Shown: positions 9,157-17,616, counted from the first letter of the stretch. The stretch is 64,000 nt of DNA from Gammaproteobacteria bacterium TMED78 (GCA_002171615.1 NHEF01000010.1:62001-126000), one strand, 5' to 3'. Notes: generated from the sequence alone by a model not told the origin. Made by a program: numbers and translations.

Positions 9157-9441
9157 ATGTCAATGAAAAAAGTAAGAGAAGAAGTTGATGCTATTGATAA
9201 AGAGTTAGTAATTCTTTTAGCAAAAAGACAAAAATGTATCGAGAAAGCTGCTTTAGTTAAAAATGATGAAAGCCTAATATTTGATCAAGAAAGAATTGAT
9301 CAAGTTTTAAATAATATAAAAAATTTATCTAAGAGTTATGGTCTATCTTCAGAAATTTCTGATCCAATCTGGAGAAAATTAATAGAGCTTTCAATAGAGC
9401 ATGAATTTACAGAGCTTCAAAAAATACAACTAAGAGACTAA
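9157..9441 (+). CDS. Chorismate mutase, AroQ class
   Basis: 94 residues, all-helical monofunctional AroQ type. Start: VREEVDAIDKELVILLAKRQKCIEKAA contains the characteristic first-helix Asp/Leu/Arg pattern. A second Arg-rich segment is FDQERIDQVLNNI, and the third helix ends in WRKLIELSIEHE. It would convert chorismate to prephenate, though relatives of this size include isochorismate-pyruvate lyases. AAGGA precedes the ATG. Last gene of the plus-strand run; the next gene is convergent and only 16 bases away. No other aromatic amino-acid gene is near. Confidence 0.8.
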   Translation: MSMKKVREEVDAIDKELVILLAKRQKCIEKAALVKNDESLIFDQERIDQVLNNIKNLSKSYGLSSEISDPIWRKLIELSIEHEFTELQKIQLRD

Positions 9442-9457
9442 AAATATTTGAGAATAG

Positions 9458-10510
9458 CTAGGCCGTATCCTCAGCCACACACTGATAAGGCTCGACAGTT
9501 TCACCTGGCAAATTAACCCAATGAGCTTCCCAAACAAAAGGTTCTAACAAAGAAATAGGCTCATCAACAACTAGCTTATAATGCAAAACATCATCTGTAG
9601 CATTAAAATACTCAGTTATTTTTACATTTGTTGACTGAGGAACACCCACTCTATTGAGGTATGGCCAGTCAATCCTGTCTGTTTTAACTACTAAAGTAGA
9701 GTCTTGCCACTCTCCAATCGAGTATCCAGTATGAGAGTAGGGAATATCTTCTGCATCTAAAATATTTTCTCCCATAACAATTATTCTTTTAGCATCAAAC
9801 TCCTCAAAAATAATTTCTATATTTCCACCAGCCTGAAAAAATTGCATTGGATAGGGATTGCCCATCAATGATGGCATGCCGGGAGGTACGCATTCTAGCA
9901 AAGGGTTATCAAGAATATTATCAAAATTTGAGGCAGCAATAATAGCGGAGTCTGTCAAATTTTGTGATGTGTCTTGAAAAAACCAAGCTCTAACAGCCTG
10001 ACTCCAGACTTTAAAAATATTTTCTCTAGATAAAGAACTATCTATACCTGGGTTTTCACTATATCCGACATCAATTGCTAAACTACGATCATCACCTATA
10101 AAAGTATTAGACCATCTTGGCTCACTAGACGCTCCTAATAATAGTTCTAATTGTTGATCCTGAATAAGCATATGAGACACTTGAATGTAATTATCTCTTG
10201 CAGTTGAAGGATTGCCAGCTACTAGAACTCTATCTCCAATAGAAATCTCATCACCAGTAAATCCTCTTCGTCTTTGAGCGCTGATCGCTCCCCCTTCTAC
10301 AATCCAAGTTATAGTTGATGAATCTTCTCTCTTCTCTTCTATCTCAAACAATATGTGAGGGTTTCTCCAGCTTATTTTTGATACTAAGCCCTCAATCTCG
10401 CTAACAACAGTACGATCAAATTCAGCCATAGAGTGGTGCGATAATGAAAGAACTGGAAAAAGTAAAAAATATAGCGCTATAAAATTAAATCTATCAATCA
10501 ATTTAATCAT
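9458..10510 (-). CDS. Secreted DUF6152-family protein
   Basis: 350 residues. The leader MIKLIDRFNFIALYFLLFPVLSLS is followed by HHSMAEFD, the usual start of mature DUF6152 proteins. An OB-like N-terminal region (EIEGLVSKISWRNPHILFEI) precedes a second domain with CVPPGMPSLMGNPYPM and GYSIGEWQDSTLVVKT. This second domain is shared with the truncated protein at 1-569. A very strong GGAGG lies 5 nt before the ATG. It is convergent with the chorismate mutase gene and 64 bases downstream of cysK. Function unknown; export to the periplasm is likely. Confidence 0.75.
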   Translation of the reverse strand: MIKLIDRFNFIALYFLLFPVLSLSHHSMAEFDRTVVSEIEGLVSKISWRNPHILFEIEEKREDSSTITWIVEGGAISAQRRRGFTGDEISIGDRVLVAGNPSTARDNYIQVSHMLIQDQQLELLLGASSEPRWSNTFIGDDRSLAIDVGYSENPGIDSSLSRENIFKVWSQAVRAWFFQDTSQNLTDSAIIAASNFDNILDNPLLECVPPGMPSLMGNPYPMQFFQAGGNIEIIFEEFDAKRIIVMGENILDAEDIPYSHTGYSIGEWQDSTLVVKTDRIDWPYLNRVGVPQSTNVKITEYFNATDDVLHYKLVVDEPISLLEPFVWEAHWVNLPGETVEPYQCVAEDTA

Positions 10511-10531
10511 AATACCTCCCCCCTCACTTTC

Positions 10532-10552
10532 TTAATCATAAAAAATGATTAA
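10532..10552 (-). other. AT-rich hairpin between cysK and DUF6152 gene
   Basis: TTAATCAT, a 5-base A/T loop, then ATGATTAA: a perfect 8-bp stem after the cysK stop. There is no following U-run on the transcribed strand and the stem is AT-only apart from one G-C pair, so it is at best a weak terminator or a processing hairpin. Confidence 0.3.
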
Positions 10553-10574
10553 ATAATATAGCGCAGAAATTAAA

Positions 10575-11528
10575 TTATTGACTATCTAGCCAGTCGTCAT
10601 CTGATCCTTCATTCAAATCATCAAACAAATATGTACTAAGATATCTCTCTCCTGTGTCAGGGAGCATAACCAGCATAACCGAATCGGGCTCTGCAGTCTC
10701 AGCAACTCTTAAACCAGCAGCTAGAGTACCTCCGCCAGACAAACCAACAAAAATACCTTCTTGCGTAGCTAAATTTCTTGCAGTATTTTTTGACTCTTCA
10801 TCAGTTACTGGAATTAGATGATCATGAACCTTTAGGCTCATCACCTTAGGTAAAAAATCAGGAGTCCAGCCTTGAATCTTATGAGGTTCCCATTCTTTAC
10901 CTCCGATTAACTGCGCACCTTCAGGCTCAGTAGCCACTATCTGAACATTAGGTCTAGCAAGTTTGATAACCTCTCCGGCGCCAGTTAAAGTACCACCAGT
11001 ACCCCAACCTGTTACCCAATAATCTAGCTGTCTACCAGCAAAATCACTTAATATCTCTGCACCTGTTGTTTGTCTATGAAATTCTGGGTTAGCTAAATTC
11101 TCAAACTGTCTAGCTAAAAACCAACCGTGCTTTTTTGATAGCTCTTCTGCTTTCTTAACCATGCCTGTAGCTCTATCAGCAGCTGGTGTTAGTATAACTT
11201 TGGCTCCCAGAGCTCTCATTATTTTCCTTCTCTCTACTGAAAATGTTTCAACCATTGTAGCTACGAATTGATACCCCTTAGCAGCACAAACCATAGCTAA
11301 AGCAATTCCAGTATTGCCAGAAGTTGCCTCAACAACTGTTTGTCCTGGCTTCAATAAACCTTTCTTTTCTGCATCATCAATAATAGCAAAAGCAAGACGA
11401 TCCTTAACAGAGCTTAGCGGATTAAATGACTCTAGCTTAACAAAGATATCAATATCCTTTGGGCCAGTTCTTTGAAGCTTAACTACTGGCGTATTACCAA
11501 TAGTTTGAAGAATATTTTGATAGATCAT
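10575..11528 (-). CDS. cysK: Cysteine synthase (O-acetylserine sulphhydrylase)
   Basis: 317 residues, PLP-dependent. It joins sulphide to O-acetylserine to make cysteine. The PLP lysine is in LSSVKDRLA (about Lys42), the phosphate/substrate loop is EATSGNTGIALA, the second PLP loop is GWGTGGTLTGAG, and GLSGGG lies near the end. The usual TMPE substrate-loop motif reads TMVETFS here, a mild deviation. AGGGA precedes the ATG. It is divergent from a CysB-like regulator across a 116-base gap, matching the known CysB-cysK regulatory logic. CysM-type use of thiosulphate cannot be excluded. Confidence 0.92.
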   Translation of the reverse strand: MIYQNILQTIGNTPVVKLQRTGPKDIDIFVKLESFNPLSSVKDRLAFAIIDDAEKKGLLKPGQTVVEATSGNTGIALAMVCAAKGYQFVATMVETFSVERRKIMRALGAKVILTPAADRATGMVKKAEELSKKHGWFLARQFENLANPEFHRQTTGAEILSDFAGRQLDYWVTGWGTGGTLTGAGEVIKLARPNVQIVATEPEGAQLIGGKEWEPHKIQGWTPDFLPKVMSLKVHDHLIPVTDEESKNTARNLATQEGIFVGLSGGGTLAAGLRVAETAEPDSVMLVMLPDTGERYLSTYLFDDLNEGSDDDWLDSQ

Positions 11529-11629
11529 AAATCATTCCCTATTACTAATATATAAGATCCCAAAAGATACATGTTTTTTAAGTAGAATAGAAAGGTTTTG
11601 TTACTCTTCTTATATTCCATAAAGTTATA

Positions 11630-11638
11630 TGTTATACT
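11630..11638 (+). promoter_or_regulatory. Extended -10 element for cysB-like gene
   Basis: TGTTATACT is a full extended -10 (TGn plus TATACT). Its predicted start site, 6-7 bases downstream, falls at the ATG at 11645. No ribosome site is visible before that ATG, so the transcript may be leaderless. The same 116-base gap must also hold the cysK promoter. Confidence 0.45.
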
Positions 11639-11644
11639 TATGTT

Positions 11645-12652
11645 ATGACATTAAAACAACTCAGATACTTGATATGTATTGCTGACAATGGATTAAATAT
11701 TTCATCGGCAGCAGAGAAGCTATTTACAAGCCAGCCAGGGATAAGTAAGCAACTAAAATATCTAGAAGCAGAGCTTGGTATGCAGTTATTCAAAAGGAAA
11801 GGAAAAAGCCTCACTTCAATCACAAGCGCTGGTTTTGAAATAATTGAAAGAGCAAGAAATATTTTAAGAGAATCCGAGAATATTAAAAATTTAGCTGGGG
11901 ATCTTAGTGACGAAGAAGAGGGCAAATTATCTATTGCAACAACTCATACTCAAGCTAGATATATTTTGCCAGATGTTATAAAAAACTTCGTTAAAAAATA
12001 TCCTAAAGTTGATTTAGAGCTACATCAAGGAACTTCAGAACAAATAGCAGAATTAGTTAATACTCATCAAGTTGATTTTGCTATGGCAACAGGAGCTACT
12101 AAATATTTTCCTAGCTTAAAAATACTTCCAATCTTTAATTGGAATAGAATAATTTTAGCACCTAAAAATCATCCAATAACTAAATTACCCCTAAATTTAG
12201 ATTCACTTGCATCTTTTCCCTTAGTTACTTATATCTTTAGTCTTACAGGTGACTCATCATTCAAAGAAAGTTTTCAAAAAAAGGGGCTTAATCCTCGTGT
12301 TGTATTTACAGCTAGAGATGCAGATATAATTAAAACCTATGTCCGTATTGGTATGGGAGTAGGAGTAGTAGCATCAATGACATTTGAGATAGGAGATTCT
12401 AAAGATTTGGCTGCTTTAGATGCATCTGATTTATTTCCCGAAGTAACAACTTGGATAGGCTTTCCTAAAGACATGGTCCTAAGAAGCTATATGACAAAGT
12501 TTATCAATATGCTTTCTCCAATTTATAACAAGCACTTAATTAAAAAAATAATCAGTTGTGATGACCAGATTTCAATTGATAATTTGATAAGTAAAATTGA
12601 TTTTCCTGTATATAGATTTTCTTCAAAGGAAAATAGAGTAGATTTAGTTTAA
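11645..12652 (+). CDS. cysB: LysR-family regulator, CysB-like
   Basis: 335 residues. The N-terminal winged helix-turn-helix is MTLKQLRYLICIADNGLNISSAAEKLFTSQPGISKQLKYLE. The effector domain begins with LSIATTHTQARYILPDVI and QGTSEQIAELVN, the signature of CysB/Cbl, whose TTHTQARY loop binds sulphate or acetylserine. This suggests control of sulphur assimilation; divergent cysK is the obvious target. The C-terminus is somewhat longer than short LysR proteins, as in CysB. Its 3' end overlaps the convergent FAD-oxidase gene by 9 nt. Cbl or another paralogue is possible. Confidence 0.85.
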   Translation: MTLKQLRYLICIADNGLNISSAAEKLFTSQPGISKQLKYLEAELGMQLFKRKGKSLTSITSAGFEIIERARNILRESENIKNLAGDLSDEEEGKLSIATTHTQARYILPDVIKNFVKKYPKVDLELHQGTSEQIAELVNTHQVDFAMATGATKYFPSLKILPIFNWNRIILAPKNHPITKLPLNLDSLASFPLVTYIFSLTGDSSFKESFQKKGLNPRVVFTARDADIIKTYVRIGMGVGVVASMTFEIGDSKDLAALDASDLFPEVTTWIGFPKDMVLRSYMTKFINMLSPIYNKHLIKKIISCDDQISIDNLISKIDFPVYRFSSKENRVDLV

Positions 12653-14002
12653 TTTTTTTGCTGTCAGAATTCCAGATTCCATTGCGCCTTCCATGCCTCT
12701 ATTCTCTTTTGCTAAATGCTCGCCACAGAAATGAATATTATTATGAGACATCCCAATAATTGAAAAATACTTACTAATTTGACCTGGTTTGTAGTATGCC
12801 CATGCGCCTTTGGAAAATTTTTCATTACCCCAAGAAACAAGGTCAATGAATTCTAATTGTCCCTTTATTGCAGGCCTTAAGCTTTCAATAGTTTTAATTA
12901 TCAGCTCCCCTGCTTCTTTTTTTTGTAACTTATCAAGCTTATTTGCATTTTCTCCAAAGACCCATGAGGTAAAACTTGTGATCTCATCTGGGCTTTTACT
13001 ATCCCTTGATGCACTAAACATCCCAGCTAATGAATCTGTAAATAAACTAGGATTATATCCATCTAATTCCCAAAATTTTGATTTATAACTAAAATAAATT
13101 TGCGTCATTGGCTGATAAGGTATGTTATTTATTGCTTCATACTGTTTTGGGGGAAGAGTGGGTGTAAATATAATTCCTTTCAATACACTCAAAGGAACTG
13201 AACAGATCACATGAGTAGCTATATATTTGCTTCCATCCTCACAAAATATTTGTGCCTCATCTTTTCCTGAATTAATATTTAAAACATTTTTCTTAAAGTG
13301 AACTTCATTTTCTAACTGAGAGGACATAGCATCAGTAAAGGCACTGACTCCATTTAATGCTGTGTAACCAATTACTTTATCGTCTATAATTTTCTGATCT
13401 GAGGAAAATGCCGCTCTATACAATAATAAAAGTGTAGAAATATCTTTAGCATCTAAACCATAACTAACATTTATACCATAAACTAGCTTAATCTGATCTT
13501 CACTAAAACCTTTTCTCTTTAACCATTGATCAAATGGAATATCATAAATAAAATTCTTCTTATCTAACCACTCTCCAGCACTATTTAATGGGTTATATTT
13601 CTTAGTAAGCACTCTATATAATGACCATGGCATAATATTTCTAAACTTTTCAGGAAAAATATTTTTTTTACTACTAGGCCAATCTTTTTGTATAATTATT
13701 TCATTATCTAAAGCAAAGTCTTGCTCCTTAAAAAAAGAAAGCATATGAGAAACGTCAATCAGATCAATATTATTTCTTTTTGCAAATTCTATGACCATTT
13801 TATACTTAGCACCTATATAGGTTCCTCCTGCTTCTCTATTGCTACCAAAATGTTGCATAGAGTGAATTCTTCCACCAACTCTATTATTTGCCTCAATCAC
13901 TTGAACACTTAATCCCATTCTCTGTAATTCTAATGCAGCTGATAATCCAGATAATCCTGCACCAATAACAATAACTGATCGCTTTATTTTTTTTGATGAC
14001 AC
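12644..14002 (-). CDS. FAD-dependent amine-oxidase-family protein, last gene of heme operon
   Basis: The track ORF begins at 14080 inside hemH. I favour the GTG at 14002, which overlaps the hemH stop as TAGTG and yields SSKKIKRSVIVIGAG, 452 residues; an ATG at 14026 is the alternative. The Rossmann dinucleotide site is VIVIGAGLSGLSAALEL with VIEANNRVGGRIHS. The C-terminal FAD segment is NIHFCGEHLAKENRGMEGAMESG. Internal motifs (AGGTYIGAKY, WGNEKFSKGAWAYYKPGQ) look like monoamine oxidases rather than classic HemY. Its position at the end of a complete heme operon suggests it oxidises a porphyrinogen (CgoX/HemY role). That is inference; a plain amine oxidase remains possible. Confidence 0.75.
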   Translation of the reverse strand: MSSKKIKRSVIVIGAGLSGLSAALELQRMGLSVQVIEANNRVGGRIHSMQHFGSNREAGGTYIGAKYKMVIEFAKRNNIDLIDVSHMLSFFKEQDFALDNEIIIQKDWPSSKKNIFPEKFRNIMPWSLYRVLTKKYNPLNSAGEWLDKKNFIYDIPFDQWLKRKGFSEDQIKLVYGINVSYGLDAKDISTLLLLYRAAFSSDQKIIDDKVIGYTALNGVSAFTDAMSSQLENEVHFKKNVLNINSGKDEAQIFCEDGSKYIATHVICSVPLSVLKGIIFTPTLPPKQYEAINNIPYQPMTQIYFSYKSKFWELDGYNPSLFTDSLAGMFSASRDSKSPDEITSFTSWVFGENANKLDKLQKKEAGELIIKTIESLRPAIKGQLEFIDLVSWGNEKFSKGAWAYYKPGQISKYFSIIGMSHNNIHFCGEHLAKENRGMEGAMESGILTAKKLN

Positions 14003-15084
14003 TAATCTATTTCTTCCGCTTGGCATAAAGAGGGCTTTGTTGGTCCGGACCTTCCAGATAGACAGCAATCTGGAGGACAATAATTATGACTTGGGCCTAA
14101 AACTCCCAAACTAGGTCTATTGCTATCCCCCCTTAACCGCTCTTGAATTAAGCTTGTTACCATAGATATATAAGTTGGATGGTCTCCGACAGTATTAGCT
14201 CTAACCATATTTATATTTTTCTCTTTAGCTATTGCTTTTGCCTCTACATCAAGATCAAGAATCACCTCCATATGATCACAAACAAAACCTATAGGAACTA
14301 TAACTAAATTCTTATATCCTCTGCTTGGTAAGCCTTTGATAGCTTCTTCTATATCTGGTTCAAGCCATGGCTCTCCATAAGAGGCATTATTACTTTGGAA
14401 TATGAGTTCCCAATTTTTAGCTCTTAATGAACTTGCAACTAAAAAACTAGCTTCCTTTAATTGAGCTACATATTTAGTATTTTTAGCCATTGAAAGAGGT
14501 AAGCTATGTGCTGTAAAAAAAATAATCGTCTCTTTCTCATCAAATGACCCAAAGCCTTCAATAGCATCCTTGGCTCGAGAGGTAACTGCTTCTATGAAAC
14601 TAGGATGATTAAAGCCTAATCTCAGTTTATCCACTTTAAAAGGGCTGCCTAGAGTCTCATTAGCTACATATAGATCTTCTCGGTATTTCCTACAACCACT
14701 ATATGAACTAAAAGTGCTTGTAACGAAAGTTATAATATTTTTTACACCATCATCTTGCATAGCTTTAAATGTATCTTTAAGCATGGGATGCCAATTTCTA
14801 TTACCCCAATAAACAGGTAAATCAATATTATTCTTTAATAAATCTTTCTTTAGTGCAGTTATAAATTTTCTAGTTTCTTCATTTATTGGACTTATGCCAT
14901 CAAATTGTTGATATCTTTTAGCTATGGCATGTTTAGCTCTATCTGGAACATTTAATCCTTCTAGTACATTATCCAAAAATGGCAGAACGTCATCCATCCC
15001 CTCGGGCCCCCCAAAAGAAAGCACTAATAAAGCATCATAATTATTACTGCCGCCATCAATTAAATGTTGTAATTTACTTGCCAT
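14002..15084 (-). CDS. hemH: Ferrochelatase, actinobacterial-like Cys-rich type
   Basis: 360 residues. It inserts ferrous iron into a porphyrin. YDALLVLSFGGPEGMDDVLPFLDNV, GISPIN, VYWGNRNWHPML and SYSGCRKYREDL follow the actinobacterial ferrochelatase pattern closely, unlike typical gammaproteobacterial HemH. The catalytic His is in FFTAHSLPL (His193) and the acidic partner in DHMEVILDLD (Glu273). Cys131 (in YSGC) and a C-terminal NYCPPDCC cluster (Cys336, 340, 341) are candidate [2Fe-2S] ligands, as known for mycobacterial HemH. Such enzymes usually act on coproporphyrin III. It starts 3 nt after the hemQ-like stop. Confidence 0.92.
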   Translation of the reverse strand: MASKLQHLIDGGSNNYDALLVLSFGGPEGMDDVLPFLDNVLEGLNVPDRAKHAIAKRYQQFDGISPINEETRKFITALKKDLLKNNIDLPVYWGNRNWHPMLKDTFKAMQDDGVKNIITFVTSTFSSYSGCRKYREDLYVANETLGSPFKVDKLRLGFNHPSFIEAVTSRAKDAIEGFGSFDEKETIIFFTAHSLPLSMAKNTKYVAQLKEASFLVASSLRAKNWELIFQSNNASYGEPWLEPDIEEAIKGLPSRGYKNLVIVPIGFVCDHMEVILDLDVEAKAIAKEKNINMVRANTVGDHPTYISMVTSLIQERLRGDSNRPSLGVLGPSHNYCPPDCCLSGRSGPTKPSLCQAEEID

Positions 15085-15087
15085 TAC

Positions 15088-15852
15088 CTACTTAAGAGAA
15101 ACTCTATACTCATCTATACCTTGACTTTGATAATGCCAAATACTCTTTCCGACAAAGAAAGGTCCTAAGCTTTCTAAATATTGAGAGGTTTGTTCAGTTG
15201 TTCTCATTTCTTCAACGACAGCAGAAAGGGGATGTATATGAGAGCCTAATAATCCAATAACAAAATCATTATCATTTTTATCTAATCCATGACAAGCCAG
15301 TCTTATATCTGTAGCTAAGTTATCATGGCCATATCTTTTTGCTAAACTACCGTGTTCACCTAGAATTTTCTTTTGTTTAGCTTCTGGCAAAACATAAAAT
15401 TCCTTCTTTCTCCGAAGTGGATACCAAATTCCAAACTCATTATTTTTATCAAGAACCTTACGCAAAGGTCTGGCCAATAAGGTTTCTTCTAGGTCTTGCT
15501 CATAACCAATAGAATAAGTTCTTCCTAGCATATCAAATTCAGGCTTATGATTAAGTAGGGAAAAAGATTTTGATTGAAAAATTTTTCTTAAAGAATTTGA
15601 TCCAAGGCTAATATATTCATTTCTATACCAATTAATAATTCCTATACCTGTAGGATCATTAAGATCTTGATAAATAACAGCAGATATGTCACTTCTTTTA
15701 AAAGCCCTAGTAATATCCTTTAACATTTCATTATCTTTACAATTATTAAAGGCCGTAAATTTTATAAATAATCTTGTATCAAGGGAAATCTGCTTCCCAT
15801 CTTTCATGCCTTTTTCGCTTAGATCGAGTATATCCTCTTTTTTATCAGCCAT
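15088..15852 (-). CDS. hemQ: Chlorite-dismutase-family protein, HemQ/ChdC-like
   Basis: 254 residues. HemQ (ChdC) converts coproheme to heme b with peroxide. IWYPLRRKKEFYVLP...ILGEHGSLAKRY matches the family core; Tyr144 aligns with the reactive tyrosine and His167 (EHG) with the proximal heme ligand by spacing. GLDKNDNDFVIGLL, EEMRTTEQTSQYLESLG and PFFVG are further family signatures. The N-terminus (about 1-20) is charged and probably flexible. It lies between hemE (8 nt upstream) and hemH (3 nt downstream), which favours coproheme decarboxylase over chlorite dismutase. The function is inferred; key residues were aligned from memory. Confidence 0.8.
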   Translation of the reverse strand: MADKKEDILDLSEKGMKDGKQISLDTRLFIKFTAFNNCKDNEMLKDITRAFKRSDISAVIYQDLNDPTGIGIINWYRNEYISLGSNSLRKIFQSKSFSLLNHKPEFDMLGRTYSIGYEQDLEETLLARPLRKVLDKNNEFGIWYPLRRKKEFYVLPEAKQKKILGEHGSLAKRYGHDNLATDIRLACHGLDKNDNDFVIGLLGSHIHPLSAVVEEMRTTEQTSQYLESLGPFFVGKSIWHYQSQGIDEYRVSLK

Positions 15853-15860
15853 ATTATCTA

Positions 15861-16880
15861 TTACCTATTCTCTTCATTATGTATTTCATCAATTAAAGCA
15901 TCTACACTCTCTAAAGGAGTGCTTGGCATAATGCCATGTCCGAGATTCATAATATGGCCAACTGGGTCAACACTTTTAAGAATTTTTCTTGTCTCTTGGC
16001 GCGTTACTTCCGGGCCAGCAACAAGAATCGCAGGGTCTAAATTACCCTGAATTGCCCTATTCTTTCCATAAAGATTTTTTATCTCTGATAAATTAACCCT
16101 CCAATCAATAGCCAGCACCTCAGAAGGTAGAGCAGCATAAGAGCTAATTAAATGTGGAGCATTCTGTAGAAAGAGAATTCTAGGCACATTAGTTTTACCT
16201 ATTTCAGAAAGTAAAAATTCTAAATGGGGCTTAATGTGTCTCTGCCAACTATCTAGAGATAATAAACCAGCCCAAGAATCAAATATTTGTACTGCATCTA
16301 CACCTGCTTCTACCTGACTTTTAAGATAGCTAATCATATGTAATGTGATTTTTTCTAATAGTCGTTCCATAACTTCTGGCTCTGAAGCTAAGAAAGATCT
16401 TAATTTTGGAAAATCCTTATTACCTTTGCCTTCAACTAAATAAGCTGATAGTGTCCATGGAGCACCACAAAAGCCTAATAATGCTATTTCATTAGATAGC
16501 TCACTTCTTGTTTGAGCAATTGCCTTCATTACTTCTGGAGCAATTTCTTCTGATCCCGTCTCAATAAGCTTATCTACATCTTTATTGTCAGAGATAGGAT
16601 TAGTAATAACCGGGCCAGGGTCAAAATCAAAATCAATTCCTAAAGATGGAACAGGACTCATAATATCAGCAAAAATTATAGCTGCATCTAAATTAAATCT
16701 CTTAATAGGAAGAAGAGTCACCTCGGTAGCAAAATCAGGTGATCTAGATAAATCTTTAAAACTATGTGTTTTTCTCAGAGTTCTATATTCCGGCAAATAT
16801 CTTCCAGCTTGCCTCATAATCCATAAAGGCCTTCTACTAGTTTTTTTTCTATATATAGTTTCTAATAATATTTTCTTCAA
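15861..16880 (-). CDS. hemE: Uroporphyrinogen III decarboxylase
   Basis: 339 residues, normal size. It removes four acetate carboxyls from uroporphyrinogen III to give coproporphyrinogen III, the branch point between the two heme routes. The N-terminal signature RRPLWIMRQAGRYLPEYR carries the conserved Arg pair. IIFADIMSPVPSLGIDFDF holds the catalytic Asp. The C-terminal NLGHGIMPSTPLESVDALI is also typical. The start is TTG at 16880 with AAGGA 8 nt upstream. It is flanked by the response regulator gene (19 nt) and hemQ-like gene (8 nt). Confidence 0.96.
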   Translation of the reverse strand: MKKILLETIYRKKTSRRPLWIMRQAGRYLPEYRTLRKTHSFKDLSRSPDFATEVTLLPIKRFNLDAAIIFADIMSPVPSLGIDFDFDPGPVITNPISDNKDVDKLIETGSEEIAPEVMKAIAQTRSELSNEIALLGFCGAPWTLSAYLVEGKGNKDFPKLRSFLASEPEVMERLLEKITLHMISYLKSQVEAGVDAVQIFDSWAGLLSLDSWQRHIKPHLEFLLSEIGKTNVPRILFLQNAPHLISSYAALPSEVLAIDWRVNLSEIKNLYGKNRAIQGNLDPAILVAGPEVTRQETRKILKSVDPVGHIMNLGHGIMPSTPLESVDALIDEIHNEENR

Positions 16881-16899
16881 CTTATTATTCCTTTTAATC

Positions 16900-17610
16900 T
16901 TAATTATCTTCTGGAGAAATTGTAAATCTATAACCTACTCCTCTAATAGTATGAAAATATTGAGGTGATTCTGGATTAATTTCAAACCTTTTCCTTAGCC
17001 TAACTATAAAATTATCAATGGTTCTAGTAGATGGAAATACTTCATAGCCCCATACTTTATCCAGTATTTCTTCTCTTGGTATAACGTTTTCCTTATTCTC
17101 TGAAAAAAGCTTCAATATCATAACTTCCTTGTAAGTCAATATATGGTCAGCCCCATCCCATGATTTTGCCTGATAGGTTTTAAAATCAATAGAATTCTCA
17201 CCAAATTCAAAAATAGAATTTTTGCCATTTAGCCATTCAGTCCTTCTCAATATTGCCGAAATCCTCAATAATAACTCCTTCAAGTGAAAAGGTTTGCCCA
17301 GATAGTCATCTCCACCAACCTCAAGACCAGCAATTCTATCATCTAAGCTATTTTTAACTGTCAAAAAAAGTATTGGTACATTTAATCCTGCAGATCTAAT
17401 CCTATTACATACCTCAATGCCATCTAGCTTAGGCATCATTACATCGAGTAAAATTAGATCGTAGATGCCTTCTAGTGCCTTACGTAGCCCTTCTTCGCCA
17501 TCATGAGATATTTCAATATCATAACCCTCAGCTTCTAGGCTATCCCTTATTCCTTCAGCAATATTAATTTCATCATCAATAACTAAAATTTTATGCATCT
17601 TTTTATCCAT
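16900..17610 (-). CDS. OmpR-family response regulator in heme operon
   Basis: 236 residues. Receiver domain 5-120 has the acidic pair DDE, phosphoacceptor Asp in LILLDVMMPKLDG and Lys in GKPFHLKELL. The C-terminal winged helix has LTYKEVMILKLFSEN, VWGYEVFPSTRTIDNFIVRLRKRFE and RGVGYRF. It follows its kinase by 6 nt and precedes hemE by 19 nt. A second ATG at 17598 is also possible. Likely DNA-binding target unknown; autoregulation of the heme operon is a reasonable guess. Confidence 0.93.
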   Translation of the reverse strand: MDKKMHKILVIDDEINIAEGIRDSLEAEGYDIEISHDGEEGLRKALEGIYDLILLDVMMPKLDGIEVCNRIRSAGLNVPILFLTVKNSLDDRIAGLEVGGDDYLGKPFHLKELLLRISAILRRTEWLNGKNSIFEFGENSIDFKTYQAKSWDGADHILTYKEVMILKLFSENKENVIPREEILDKVWGYEVFPSTRTIDNFIVRLRKRFEINPESPQYFHTIRGVGYRFTISPEDN

Positions 17611-17616
17611 TACTGA

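Noticed and set aside
10532-10552. Intrinsic terminator after cysK
   Set aside because: Stem is nearly all A-T and there is no U-run on the transcribed strand; listed only as a weak hairpin.
15088-15852. True chlorite dismutase
   Set aside because: No perchlorate or chlorite genes nearby, and the hemE-hemH context favours a heme-synthesis role.
16585-16968. 127-residue plus-strand ORF
   Set aside because: Lies opposite hemE and the response regulator; no family motif; a shadow.
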